Origin: JACKBC01 sp041391125
GTDB lineage: Bacteria; Chloroflexota; Anaerolineae; Caldilineales; Caldilineaceae
DNA length: 64,000 bases
Direction: 5' to 3'
Assembly: GCA_041391125.1 (NCBI GenBank)
Contig: JAWKON010000014.1
Coordinates: 1 to 64,000 of the forward strand
Position numbers and translations under genes: made by a program. The first letter of the stretch is position 1. Every line of letters begins with the position of its first letter. Positions 18,231 through 27,357 of the stretch are shown piece after piece. Under the pieces are notes generated by a model. That model had not been told where the DNA came from. It saw only the letters and a program-made list of their open reading frames with translations, and did not search any database.

Positions 18231-18545
18231 TATTCTGCCGTCCGCACCACTAGATAACGCATTGTCTCATTGCTTTCATTCGCAATACCGTGCATTTTGT
18301 GCCGGATCGAAGACCACCGCTTCGCCCGGTCCCAGCGTAAAACTTTCCCCTTCAATCTCAATAGTGGCCTCGCCCTCCAGCATGTAAACGGCCTCAATGC
18401 CGCCGTGCTGGTGCGGGGCATGGACGCGATTGGGCCGCAGCTTCGGATATGTGCAGGCGCAGCGCATCAGGCGCCAGATTTTCGTCAAGCAGGTAGCGGC
18501 TGATGCCCTTGACGGCGGGTTGGGCAAAATGGTCATTAACAGCAT
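18230..18545 (-). pseudogene. Cupin-domain protein, frameshifted
   Basis: Small single-domain cupin of about 103 residues. The joined frames read HFAQPAVKGISRYLLDENLA, then NRVHAPHQHGGIEAVYMLEG and GEAVVFDP (cupin motifs 1 and 2, with metal-binding His and Glu), then MHGIANESNETMRYLVVRTA to a TAA at 18230. The frame changes near 18535, 18440 and 18300. Cupins of this size bind a metal and often isomerise or bind small sugars or organic acids. It lies downstream of another broken cupin-like gene on the same strand. Confidence 0.65.
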
Positions 18546-18625
18546 GAATTGTTTTCCTTTTTCACAGATTAGAAAGATTTTTATTCGTCGCCACCCGCCA
18601 CCCGCCACTCGCCACCCGCTCCTCC

Positions 18626-19530
18626 TCACCCAATAAAATGATACGGCGACACAAAACCCGGAATAGCGATGAGGCATGGCGAAGCAGTTCTCAAAGCAGT
18701 GGCCGGCGGCATGATCGAATGTGGCGGGTGTGACTACAATGGAGCCGGGGCGCACCGGAATCACGGTGGTGTCGCTGGCGTCGGCGGCGGGCCGGTTGTA
18801 GATGCGCACGTGGCCTTCATCGGGGCGGTCCACCTCGGGCAGACCGTAGACCGCGCGCGGCAACACAATGGCAGTTTCGGAATGATTGACAAACTGGCCA
18901 CCCCGGCCACCGGACCATGATGATGACGAATGGGTGTGGGCGTGCGGTCCGTGCGCATGTCCAGCGTGTGCTGGTTGACGCGGTTGACGCACGCGCTGGT
19001 CGGGCGCATCTTTGGCGGGCCGCTGTGGTGGAATGAAGCTACTGGCGAAAGGCGCCGGGATAGGCCGCACAGCCGCCGGGGAAGTCGGTCAGATGGCGCA
19101 GCATGGCCATGCGGCAGCCGATAATCTGTGGCGGCTACGGTGACCTGGAAATAGCAGGCCCGGCCCATCACCGTGACCGGCGCCGACTGACGGCCATCCA
19201 CCGTCACCCGTGTCGCCCGGCCACAGCGCTTCGGCGTGTTCGGCGCTGACGCTGGCCCATTCGCTCTCGAGCGGCTGATACGGCCGGCAGGGGATCGGGT
19301 CCGCGCACCAGGTCGCCGGACTGAAGCTGGATGGATGCTTGGGTGGTTTCGATGAGAAGTAATAGCTCACTGCGGCTTGGCGCCGCGCGCAAGGTCGTTT
19401 CGCCATTCCATTGGCCAATGTGAAATGTATAGTCGCCGCCGTGCAGATCCTCAGCGCTCAGCACTTGCTGTACGGCGGCATCATCGTCGATGTGAGCGAC
19501 GGGAACGGATAGAGTTTGGGTGGTTGGCAT
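18626..19530 (-). pseudogene. Cupin-like hypothetical protein, frameshifted
   Basis: Roughly 300 codons on the minus strand across at least three frames. The N-terminus (MPTTQTLSVPVAHIDDDAAV) runs to about 19290 in one frame. A middle part (NRVNQHTLDMRTDRTPTPIR, then HHHGPV) and a C-terminal part (SETAIVLPRAVYGLPEVDRP, IPVRPGSIVVTPATFDHAAG, HCFENCFAM) follow, and the last stop is TGA at 18626. The His-rich middle and the beta-rich ending with repeated Gly and Pro turns resemble a cupin or sugar-isomerase barrel, but no family is certain. It likely formed an operon with the small cupin downstream. Confidence 0.45.
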
Positions 19531-19562
19531 TTTCTGCTCCAGTGGGCAGCTTCAATTTGTAG

Positions 19563-19819
19563 GTGCGGCATCCTTGCCCATAGGCATTAAGCTAAGCCGT
19601 TATAGGACAGCACACTGGAGAGCGAACGCCGGTTGAGTAGGCTGCGGTAGTATGCAGCCGTATCGAAACCGTTCGACTGAGCTCACGCCGAAGCCAGAGT
19701 GAGCGGGTCGACCCGTTTGGTCTCGATACGGGCGGCAACTGCTCCGCCCTACTCGACCGGCACTACGTCTCCTGGTCTTTACGCCCTTCGCTTGCTACGC
19801 ACGGGCAAGGATGCCGCAC
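19563..19819. repeat. Nested repeats: outer inverted repeat enclosing family A copy 2
   Basis: The outer arms GTGCGGCATCCTTGCCC (19563-19579) and GGGCAAGGATGCCGCAC (19803-19819) are perfectly complementary. Inside them at 19631-19760 lies a second copy of the family A palindrome first seen at 3081. A GTGCGAAAGGGATGTCGCACC hairpin follows at ~19863. The 370-bp gap holds no gene. Confidence 0.75.
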
Positions 19820-19900
19820 GAGGTCATGACGCGGCGATGAGCAATTTGAAAGGACCGGGCTTGTGCGAAAGGGATGTCGCACCTACGTTTTGTTGGTTCG

Positions 19901-20740
19901 CTACAAACTAAGTCCCAACAGCGCCAGCGCATCCCGCTCGATCAGCGCCTCGATCTGCTCGGCGGGCAGGCGAAAGCGGTCGATCTGGATATTGGCCAGG
20001 TCGCGCAGACCGGCCAGCGAGTCGGCCACGTTGGTAATGGGAAAGTCGGTGCCAAAGAGCAGCTTGTTCCAAACGCCATATTCGTGGACCAGCATGAGGC
20101 TGTGGAAGAGTTGCCACGGCCGATAGTAGAGCGCGCTCACATCGGCATAAACGTGCGGATGCTTGCGGATGACGGCCACGCATTCGCCCTCGTACGGATG
20201 GGCTAGGTGGGCCATGATGATGCGCACTTCGGGGAAGCGGCGCGCCACCACGTCAATGTGACGGGGCAGCGTGGTCTCCAGCCAGCCCTGGGAGATAAAG
20301 GTGGTGCCGGTGTGCAGCAGCACGGGCAACCCATGGCGCTGGGCATAGTCCCACAGAAAATTGAGGCGCGCCTCCTGTGGGAAGAAACCGGCGTACATGG
20401 GCATGAGCTTGATGCCCCGCAGACCCAATTCCTGATGCCCAAACTCCAGCTCTTCCTGCCAGCGCGGCTGCGTGGGGTCAATGGAGAGAAAGCCGATGAG
20501 GCGGGCCGGGTCCTGCTGCACATAAGCCGCCACATCGCGGTCATCCACCCACAGCCCGGCCAGCTTGGCCTTGCCGCCAAAGCAGATGGCCGCGGTCACG
20601 CCCGGCGCGGTCACGCAATAGTCAGCATAGCGGCTGATCAGGTCCAGGGGTTGCGATCTCATGCGCGAGGCTTCGGCCAAAAAGTTGCTAAAGAAGATGC
20701 TGTTATTGGGCCAGACGTGGGTGTGGACGTCGATGATCAT
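19901..20740 (-). CDS. Amidohydrolase family protein (amidohydrolase 2, TIM barrel)
   Basis: Metal-dependent hydrolase or decarboxylase of 279 residues, the usual size. Motifs in order: DVHTHVWP (HxH metal pair) near the start, GLRGIKLMPMYAGF, LPVLLHTGTT (metal His), RIIMAHLAHPYEG (second His) and LLFGTDFPI (metal Asp). This matches the PF04909 group, which includes lactonases and carboxylate decarboxylases. The start at 20740 gives the HxH at the expected position, with an AAAGG site upstream. Upstream on the same strand lies the sugar epimerase, so a role in sugar-acid lactone or ring opening is plausible but inferred. Confidence 0.9.
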   Translation of the reverse strand: MIIDVHTHVWPNNSIFFSNFLAEASRMRSQPLDLISRYADYCVTAPGVTAAICFGGKAKLAGLWVDDRDVAAYVQQDPARLIGFLSIDPTQPRWQEELEFGHQELGLRGIKLMPMYAGFFPQEARLNFLWDYAQRHGLPVLLHTGTTFISQGWLETTLPRHIDVVARRFPEVRIIMAHLAHPYEGECVAVIRKHPHVYADVSALYYRPWQLFHSLMLVHEYGVWNKLLFGTDFPITNVADSLAGLRDLANIQIDRFRLPAEQIEALIERDALALLGLSL

Positions 20741-20806
20741 CAAAAACCTTTCGAGGAATGCGTGTGCCTTCATCAAATTTCGTCTGGGGACGAGAGCGAT
20801 GCGCTC

Positions 20807-20875
20807 CGTAGGTCACTCTTGTAGAGTGACATTGTGCGTCCACCAGCGCACGTCACTCTACAAGAGTGACCTACG
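20807..20875. repeat. Nested inverted repeat, family C copy 1
   Basis: The 24-bp arms at 20807-20830 and 20852-20875 are perfectly complementary. Each arm is itself a hairpin (GTCACTCTTGTAGAGTGAC). The 21-base centre has a GTGCG/CGCAC pair. A relative with the same outer CGTAGGTCAC ends lies at 63396-63480. Confidence 0.85.
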
Positions 20876-20889
20876 AATGCCAACTTGCT

Positions 20890-21683
20890 CTATGTGCCGC
20901 TACGCCCATTCTCTTGATACCAGCGTTCGCGGTTGGTCAAGCCGCTGTTGAACAGTTCAAACGCGTCATCCTGCGGCGCATAGCCCACGGCCGCGCGTCG
21001 ATGTGAGGTCCATGCGCTTGAAGCGGTTGTCGGACACGGCCTGCACCACGGCATATTGCACATCGGGCGCTTCGATACAGCGTTCGATCAGGTGGTTCAA
21101 ATCGCGGGCGCTGACAAAGGTGCAGAGCGTGCGGGCATCGCGCTCAATTTCATCCCAATGTGCACGGTTGCCTTCATACGCGCCGACGCGGATGGCAATG
21201 CACGACAGCCCTTCGCTGTAAGCAAAACAGTGGGCCGTGGCCTCGCCAAAGGCCTTGGCCGCACCATACATGTTGAGCGGGCGCACCGGCATATCCGTGC
21301 GTACCTGCACGTCCATGGGGTAGCCGTCCACCGCCTGCACGCTGGAGGCGTAGACCACACGCTGACAGCCGGCGTCTTTGGCGGCGGAAGATATTGTACA
21401 TGCCTTTGATGTTGTTATCCAGCAGTGATTCATAAAAGTCGGCCTGGGTGGAGGGGTCAGCAGCCAGGTGGACCACGGTGTGGATGCCCTCACAGATTCG
21501 GCGGCAGGCATCCAAATCGGCCACATTGACGCCCAAAGCTTCATGCCGGCCGGGGTCGCCCAGCGCCTCCAAATTGCGGTCCACCAGGCGTAAAGTGTAG
21601 CGGCCGCTGGCCTGTTGCTCTACGTATTGACGAAAAGAGGAGCCGATGCGTCCAGCGGCCCCCGTTAGCAGAATTTTTTTCAT
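20890..21683 (-). pseudogene. NAD-dependent epimerase/dehydratase, two frameshifts
   Basis: Extended SDR of about 264 residues. The N-terminus has ILLTGAAGRIGSSF (NAD loop) and VVHLAADPSTQADF. After about 21386 it continues one frame over with AAKDAGCQRVVYASSVQAVD, the catalytic YGAAKAFGE (Tyr-x-x-x-Lys) and LSCIAIRVGAYEGN. After about 20995 it continues in a further frame with AVGYAPQDDAFELFNSGL to a TAG at 20890. The YASS/YxxxK motifs are intact. Relatives include uronate dehydrogenase, which fits the sugar-acid setting, but specificity is not proved. The start at 21683 has no ribosome site. Confidence 0.8.
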
Positions 21684-21703
21684 GGTTTTTGTTTGCAGTC
21701 TAG

Positions 21704-22160
21704 ACTATGATTTTTATGATTCAATGAATACTATGATTCTGCCTGGGCGCTGTTCGTTGTTCATTCCTGCTCCCGACATGCGAAATCATAGCTCATTAAT
21801 CTATCACAGTATGGACTATGATTTTGATCGGTGAATACTATGATTCTGCCGGCGTTCGTTGTTCATTCCTGCTCCGACATGAAATCAGCCCATCATCTAA
21901 TCATAAAAATCACAGTATGGACTATGATTTTTATGATTCAATGAATACTATGATTCTGCCTGGGCGCTGTTCGTTGTTCATTCCTGCTCCCGACATGCGA
22001 AATCATAGCCCATCATCTAATCATAAAAATCACAGTATGGACTATGATTTTTATGATTCAATGAATACTATGATTCTGCCTGGGCGCTGTTCGTTGTTCA
22101 TTCCTGCTCCCGACATGCGAAATCATAGCCCATCATCTAATCATAAAAATCACAGTATGG
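21704..22160. repeat. Tandem repeat array, 120-bp unit, about four copies
   Basis: The last two units (from ~21915 and ~22035) repeat exactly every 120 bases, and 22141-22160 begins another. The two first units (~21704-21813 and ~21814-21914) are shortened by small deletions. Each unit has a GACTATGATTTTTATGATTC segment, a GC-rich part (TGGGCGCTGTTCGTTG) and an ATCATAAAAATCA end that pairs with TGATTTTTATGAT of the next unit across a 12-base gap. The unit length is a multiple of three, which creates an open frame of 40-residue repeats that I do not regard as a gene. Confidence 0.9.
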
Positions 22161-22172
22161 ATAGGATTATGT

Positions 22173-23447
22173 TTATATAAATGTTCCCAGCAGCACCTTG
22201 AATTGTTTGTCTTGGTATACGGTTTCCACCTTGCCAAGCTGCTGCCGGAGCGGCTCTTCATAATTAAGAAAACGGTTGGCCACCAGATAAAAGCGGCCAT
22301 TCGATTTTAACAGCGCCGCCGCATCGGCCACAAATTGCAGCGCCATGGCGGATTGGGTGGCTTGGCCCTGATGAAAGGGCGGATTGGTCACGATTACGTC
22401 AAATTTATCGGCGGGGTCATGCAGGTCCTGACGCACGGCTTGGGCGCAGTCGCTGAGCTGTACGCTGCAATTGTGCAGCTCATTGGCGCGCACGCTTTCC
22501 TGCGCAGCCTCCACCGCGTTGACATCGCCATCCACCATATGCACGACGCCCCAATGGGCCCAATGCGCCGCCACAATGCCCACAATGCCCACGCCGCACC
22601 CCAAATCCAGCACGCGATCTTGCGGGGCGATCTGCATGTTTTCAATCAGGAGCTGCGTGCCTCGATCCAGTCGATCCCAGGAGAAGACGCCGGGCAATGA
22701 ACAGATCGGATAGGTTGTACCCAAAACCCGCACAGCAAAATTCGAAAAATAGTCGTGCGCCAAATAGGGCTCTTGGAACGCCGGTGGCAGCGGATCGGGT
22801 GCGGCGGCCTTCATAGCCATACCCACGCGGCAGCCCTTGCGATAGGCAGGCACGGCGCAAGCCCCAAACAGCTCTTCCACGTGGCGCAAATAGGTTTTGA
22901 TCCCTTCATTAGTGGCGCCGGCCAGATAGAAAAGCCCGCCCTCTTTTAAGCAGTTGAACGCATCCCAAATCAGCCGCAGCGCCAACGGCTTGCTTTTGGG
23001 CAGCCGCACCAGCACCACATCCGCCGGTGGGCAATCGTGCAAGCCACGCGTCCCGCTGCCCGCCACCACCGTTACATTTTGCAGATGGTTGGCTTCAACG
23101 GCCCGCCGGTGCGCCTCTATAGCCACAATATTGGCATCAACTAGAATCACGCGCCCGCTGTGCGCTAGCGTAGCCGCGGCAATCCCCGCCGGACCATCGC
23201 CACAATTAAAAGCCATCACCACGTCAGCGGGCGCAATTTGCATTTGAGCAGCCAACAACATGGCGGCCGGGTCGCGCTCATCTGTCCACGCCAGCCCCGG
23301 CTTTGTAAAACATGTAATGGACTGATCGCGTGGGGAAACTTGTATAGACTTCCAATTGTAGTAGTTTTGGACGGAGGTGGGCGATGGATGGGCAATGGGT
23401 TTTGGGTTACGGGTTTGATCGGGGCGCTGGGGGAATTTGCGCGTCAT
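22173..23447 (-). CDS. RsmC/RlmG-like methyltransferase with two Rossmann domains
   Basis: Protein of 424 residues with a duplicated methyltransferase layout as in the 23S/16S rRNA guanine-N2 enzymes RlmG and RsmC. The N-terminal half (VVMAFNCGDGPAGIAAATLA) is a degenerate SAM fold. The C-terminal half is the active one: RVLDLGCGVGIVGIVAAHWA (SAM loop), then DVIVTNPPFHQG, whose NPPFH motif is typical for exocyclic-amine methylation of guanine. An earlier or later start is possible, since the 23447 ATG lacks a ribosome site and the first ~30 residues are polar and not conserved-looking. It is a single gene bounded by repeats. Confidence 0.85.
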   Translation of the reverse strand: MTRKFPQRPDQTRNPKPIAHPSPTSVQNYYNWKSIQVSPRDQSITCFTKPGLAWTDERDPAAMLLAAQMQIAPADVVMAFNCGDGPAGIAAATLAHSGRVILVDANIVAIEAHRRAVEANHLQNVTVVAGSGTRGLHDCPPADVVLVRLPKSKPLALRLIWDAFNCLKEGGLFYLAGATNEGIKTYLRHVEELFGACAVPAYRKGCRVGMAMKAAAPDPLPPAFQEPYLAHDYFSNFAVRVLGTTYPICSLPGVFSWDRLDRGTQLLIENMQIAPQDRVLDLGCGVGIVGIVAAHWAHWGVVHMVDGDVNAVEAAQESVRANELHNCSVQLSDCAQAVRQDLHDPADKFDVIVTNPPFHQGQATQSAMALQFVADAAALLKSNGRFYLVANRFLNYEEPLRQQLGKVETVYQDKQFKVLLGTFI

Positions 23448-23476
23448 GTTGGGTGTTGATCCTTTTTGGTGCGAAC

Positions 23477-23497
23477 GGACAAGCTGAAAGCTTGTCC
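23477..23497. repeat. Short inverted repeat, family D copy 1
   Basis: GGACAAGCT-GAA-AGCTTGTCC. Two close relatives lie at 59297-59318 and 59331-59352. This copy reaches the stop codon of the neighbouring epimerase gene. Confidence 0.75.
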
Positions 23498-24225
23498 TAC
23501 GGGCCTAACCAGGTGGCGGCAATGTCATCGCGGGGCTGGAAGCCCAAAATTCGCTTGGCTTTGTCGTTGCGAAATTGCCCATGCGGCGTGTCCGCCAGCA
23601 CATAAAATATTTCGCAACGCGACGGTAATTGGGACAGCTCAATTTCTAAACCCAGGCGAAAGATCTCGGCGCTGTTCTGCCACGAGACGGCAAAGGGATG
23701 AGCGTCGCGCTCGGGATGCAGATCCTCTGGATCGCGAAAGCTACAGAAGAGATAGGTTTGCACAAAGAGATCGTACTGCGTCGCAAAGACGCGGCAAATT
23801 TCCTGCCCCAACGATTTGGTCAAAGCATACAAAATCGTGCCGGGCTGCGGCGGAATATCGGGGGATAAATCAAAATCGAACAGCTCATAGCTGGCCCCGG
23901 TGACCGTAAAATGGGGCCCGGTGTTGATAATACGACGGATGCCGTGGGTGACGGCGGCCTGCATCATGTTGTAACAGCCCAGCGTATTGACGTCAAAGGC
24001 CAGTTGGCGATGGTGCCGCAGCACCGAGAGATTGACAATGGCGTCCATCCCCTCAGCCGCCTTCAGCACCTGGTCGGGCTGGCTCACATCCACTTCCCAA
24101 AAGTCGCCGTCAAAAGCGAATTGGGGCCGCACAATATCGGTCACGCGCAGTTCATAATGGGGCGCCAGCAGCGGAACCACATATGGCCCCAACATGCCCG
24201 CGCCGCCCAGGAGGAGTACTTTCAT
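23497..24225 (-). CDS. NAD(P)-dependent epimerase/reductase (extended SDR)
   Basis: Protein of 242 residues. The N-terminal cofactor loop is VLLLGGAGMLGPYVVPLL, followed by DAIVNLSVLRHH and a catalytic YALTKSLGQE (Tyr-x-x-x-Lys). The C-terminus (LADTPHGQFRNDKAKRILGF) resembles sugar-nucleotide epimerase endings. The start at 24225 overlaps the stop of the preceding SDR gene by four bases (ATGA). It is the last gene of a four-gene unit with a second SDR, a PLP enzyme and a C69 peptidase. Substrate is unknown. Confidence 0.85.
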   Translation of the reverse strand: MKVLLLGGAGMLGPYVVPLLAPHYELRVTDIVRPQFAFDGDFWEVDVSQPDQVLKAAEGMDAIVNLSVLRHHRQLAFDVNTLGCYNMMQAAVTHGIRRIINTGPHFTVTGASYELFDFDLSPDIPPQPGTILYALTKSLGQEICRVFATQYDLFVQTYLFCSFRDPEDLHPERDAHPFAVSWQNSAEIFRLGLEIELSQLPSRCEIFYVLADTPHGQFRNDKAKRILGFQPRDDIAATWLGP

Positions 24226-24905
24226 ACGAGTGCCTTTCCCTTTGCTTTGGACATGGTGAAATGCGGATGTGTGGCTTCGTTGCCGATATGATAGATGGCC
24301 CAACGTTCGGCTGGCGCGGCCAACACATTTTCGACAGCCCGCGCCGCCACCTCCGCCGCCACGCGTGGCAACGCATCTGCTGGTGACGCGTCCGCATCTG
24401 GATAGACGAGCTGCCCCAGCCGCAATATGGTCACGTTGATCTTCTGCTCGCGCGCAAATTCACGGGCAGTATATTCGGCCAAATGTTTTGAAAGTACGGT
24501 TGGATCGGTGTTTGGGTGCGGTCGCCAGCGTTCGGACACTCGATACGAGGGGGCGTAATCGGTCAAAAGCGCCAGCGTGCTGAGCAGCAGAACTTGGGGG
24601 ACGGCCTCTTGAACGGCTGCTGTTAACAAATTGTAGGTGCAGCGGGTCAATATGTCAATTTTGCTGTACGCATTATCGGTAGCTAACGGCTCGGCCACAT
24701 GGATAACGACGTCAACATCGCGCACAAGCAGGTTGGTTCCGTGATCGTGGCCTAATGAGGAGCATACGAATTCGACCCCTGGATCAGCGGTGGCTGGCCA
24801 ATCAAGCGGAATGCGTTCGGTCAAGCGGATCTGGTGAGTGGCGGCCAGTTGGCGTCCCAAAAGTTGGGCAAACGGGCTGGCCGCCGCGGTGATGAGCAGC
24901 TTCAT
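24222..24905 (-). CDS. NAD(P)-dependent epimerase/dehydratase-like protein
   Basis: Protein of 227 residues, short for an extended SDR. The N-terminus LLITAAASPFAQLLGRQLA replaces the usual GxxGxxG glycines with Ala/Ser, so cofactor binding may be altered. VDVVIHVAEP and QVLLLSTLALLTDY follow the SDR pattern. The expected Tyr-x-x-x-Lys position reads LSKHLAEYTAREFA, so the catalytic Tyr is not clearly present. It may be a pseudoenzyme or accessory subunit of the paralogue encoded directly downstream. One base separates its ATG from the D-cysteine desulfhydrase stop, and its own stop overlaps the next start. Confidence 0.75.
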   Translation of the reverse strand: MKLLITAAASPFAQLLGRQLAATHQIRLTERIPLDWPATADPGVEFVCSSLGHDHGTNLLVRDVDVVIHVAEPLATDNAYSKIDILTRCTYNLLTAAVQEAVPQVLLLSTLALLTDYAPSYRVSERWRPHPNTDPTVLSKHLAEYTAREFAREQKINVTILRLGQLVYPDADASPADALPRVAAEVAARAVENVLAAPAERWAIYHIGNEATHPHFTMSKAKGKALV

Positions 24906-24906
24906 A

Positions 24907-25932
24907 TTAGGCCAAAACCTCCTGCGCATAGCCAAAGAGCGCCGGCGCGCCGCCCGTGTGCAAAAAGAGCACCGGCTCTGTGGACGGCAATTTGCCCGCG
25001 CGAATATGGGCTGCCAGCGCCGATAGCGCCTTGGACGTGTAAACCGGGTCGAGCAGAATGCCCTCGGTGCGCGCAATCAGCTGCAGCGCCTCTATCCCCG
25101 CTTGGGTGGGGATGCCGTAGCGCTCGCCCACAAAGGCATCCGTGTTGTCAAAGTGGGCCGCGGTCAGCTCAATGTCCAAATCGAGCCGTTGCGCCGCCTG
25201 ATTGGCCATGCGCACCAGCGTGGGCAGCGTATTGGGGTCATGATGCAGCGGGTTAAAACCATGCACTTGAATCGGGCTCTCCAAAAAGGCCAGCCCCAAC
25301 ACCAGCCCGGCCTGCGTCGTGTCGTTGGCCGCCACATAGAGCGACGACGGCGCAATGCCCAGCTCGCGGCACTGGCGCACAATCTCCAGCGCGGTCTGGG
25401 TATAGGCAATGGCGTCCAGATCGACGGTGTCCGGGCGGCGCGGCCAATAGGCGCGCTTGCCGGCGGCTTGCAATTCGGCCAATTTGGCGGCCAGCGCCTC
25501 CTGCTGTTTGGGCCGGTCGCGGTCATCTAAAATCGTGACGTGAGCGCCAAAGAGCCGCTGCAATAGGTGGTTGCCCTGGATCTCCTGCGTATCGATCTCT
25601 CGTTCGGGCCGCAGCACCAGGTGCAGCTCCAATCCCAACTTGGCGCAGGCCGCCGCCAACTGTCGGCAATAGTTGGACTGCACGGCCGCCCCGAAGACAA
25701 TGGTGTCCGCACCCTGTTCCAGCGCGTGGGCCAGGCTCAATTCCAACATGCGCGTCTTGTTGCCGCCAAAACCCAGGCCGGTCAGGTCGTCGCGCTTGAT
25801 GTAAATCGGCGGGCCGCCCAGCGCCTGGCTCAAGCGGGGCAGCGCTTCCAACGGCGTGGGCAGCACGCCCAACGTGACGCGCGGCAGGCCGGCAATGGCC
25901 TGCTCCAATTGATGTTCGCGAAAAGTGGTCAT
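24907..25932 (-). CDS. dcyD: D-cysteine desulfhydrase / ACC deaminase family PLP enzyme
   Basis: PLP-dependent enzyme of 341 residues of the tryptophan-synthase-beta fold. The PLP lysine lies in GFGGNKTRMLE (Lys59). AAVQSNYCRQLAAACAKLG matches the substrate loop of this family, and FLHTGGAPALFGY is the conserved C-terminal PLP phosphate/ring region. D-cysteine desulfhydrase makes pyruvate, H2S and ammonia from D-cysteine; ACC deaminase opens a cyclopropane ring. The sequence does not clearly separate the two. It begins with a four-base overlap on the C69 peptidase stop, so it belongs to a coupled operon. Confidence 0.85.
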   Translation of the reverse strand: MTTFREHQLEQAIAGLPRVTLGVLPTPLEALPRLSQALGGPPIYIKRDDLTGLGFGGNKTRMLELSLAHALEQGADTIVFGAAVQSNYCRQLAAACAKLGLELHLVLRPEREIDTQEIQGNHLLQRLFGAHVTILDDRDRPKQQEALAAKLAELQAAGKRAYWPRRPDTVDLDAIAYTQTALEIVRQCRELGIAPSSLYVAANDTTQAGLVLGLAFLESPIQVHGFNPLHHDPNTLPTLVRMANQAAQRLDLDIELTAAHFDNTDAFVGERYGIPTQAGIEALQLIARTEGILLDPVYTSKALSALAAHIRAGKLPSTEPVLFLHTGGAPALFGYAQEVLA

Positions 25933-27291
25933 GCCGGAATCATCTCCTCTTCGATTAAATCGGACAATTCAGTCAGCAGCAGTTCGCTGGTCTGCATCAT
26001 GGCCAGCACATTCTCCATCATATATTCGGTGAGCAGCCGCTTGGCCTCGGCGGGGCGATCATTATCCAGCAACTTGCGCGCTTCATGCGCCAGCGGATAC
26101 GCGCTTTCCAAAAGCTGGCGCTGCAATTTGGCCCAGCCCCGGCGCACCAGCGGCGTCAGGTGAGCGGGGTCTTGCAGCACCAATTGATTGAGCCGGTGAA
26201 AGCGCCACCACGGGCTTTCATTGGTGGACGTTGCACCACCATTGGAGAGCACAGACGGCACGGTGCCTTCGCTAAAAATGGGCAAAAAGAGTCCCAAACA
26301 GGGCGAATAGAAGCTGCACCAATAGACCGGCAACCGCGAGCCATCGGCGCACAGGTCGGCCACCAGGCTGGCCGCGGTGCAGCCGCCGCTGCCGTCGGCC
26401 TCCGGGTGGCGACAGATGCCCACGCTGGAGCGCACCTGCGTCTGGAACGGCTCGTCCGGCGTAACGCCATCACCGTGATCGGATAGCACAGCCATCATGG
26501 TCTGGGCGTCGATGCCGCCAACGCCCGTTGAGCACGGCGCATGAACGGGCGCGGCGCATGGCGCCACTGCCTTCGGTCCGGCTGTTGGCGGTGTACGCAT
26601 CGGCAAAGTTGAGGCGTTCATTGGCATCCTGCGGCCAGCCATGTTCAATGGCGGTCTGCCGGGCGGTGGGCGAAATCTGCTCCCAATGGGTCTCGACAGA
26701 ATAGACGTTGCTGATGCCAATGGCGTTCTGCACGCGCTGCACGGCCCATTCGTGGCCGGCGGTTTCGATCACATAGGCTTCGTGCGGGTCGGCCACAATG
26801 TAGCCGTTGTCATAGGTGCGCACGCCGGCGTCGTTGGCAAATTTGCCCTGGCCATATTGGGTCACCAAGCCGGTGATGACCTCCACAGCTTCGGCGGCGG
26901 TGCGGCCGCGCTCCAGCCCCAGCCGCAAAAGCTCCATACCCACCAGTTTGGGTTCGGTGGCTTCGGGCAGCTTGGAGGGCAGCGCCTCGTTGCCGATGAC
27001 CACCTGGTGCTCGTTGAAGCCGTGTTCATAGCCCCAGCACCAATAGGGCCGCGAGCCCACGTGGCGATGGGTGTTCTCTGCTTGGGGCAGCGTTACAAAC
27101 TGGCATTGGGTGAGGCTGCCGGGGGCGTGCGTTTGCGCCGCTCGCTGCACCAGCGGCTGGCATTCATCGGCGGGGCGGTCGCTGTTTTTGGCAAAGATGG
27201 TTTGGCTGTTGCGGGTGGCGTTGGCCAGGGCGACCATCGTGTCACAGCTTTGCGGTGTGTCAAAGCGTGGGAGAGTTGAAATTTGGGGCAT
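25929..27291 (-). pseudogene. C69 family dipeptidase/secernin-like hydrolase, one frameshift
   Basis: N-terminal nucleophile hydrolase of about 450 residues. The start at 27291 has an AAAGGAGG site. The nucleophile is Cys16 in QSCDTMVALANAT, exposed after removal of a 15-residue propeptide, and the next conserved block is IFAKNSDRPADE. The N-terminal frame is good to SRTEGSGAMRRARSC, then near 26525 it shifts to VGGIDAQTMMAVLSDHGDGV and the C-terminal SSVGICRHPEADGSGGCTAA. The end is helical and reaches TGA at 25929. Family members cleave dipeptides or act as acylases. Together with the downstream PLP enzyme it may release and degrade an amino acid. Confidence 0.85.
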
Positions 27292-27357
27292 TATGAGCCT
27301 CCTTTGAAATGATTTTGGGGACGCCAATCGAACTGAAAAACAATAACAAAAACGGGA

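Noticed and set aside
18626..19530. IolB/KduI isomerase
   Set aside because: The beta-rich, His-containing pattern is suggestive, but the frames are too broken and the family motifs too weak for this name.
21704..22160. CRISPR array
   Set aside because: Units are 120 bp and identical throughout, without unique spacers between short repeats, and there are no cas genes.
21818..22180. Open frame of 40-residue tandem repeats
   Set aside because: The frame exists only because the 120-bp DNA unit is a multiple of three. It has no ribosome site, and the shortened copies show no protein-level conservation.
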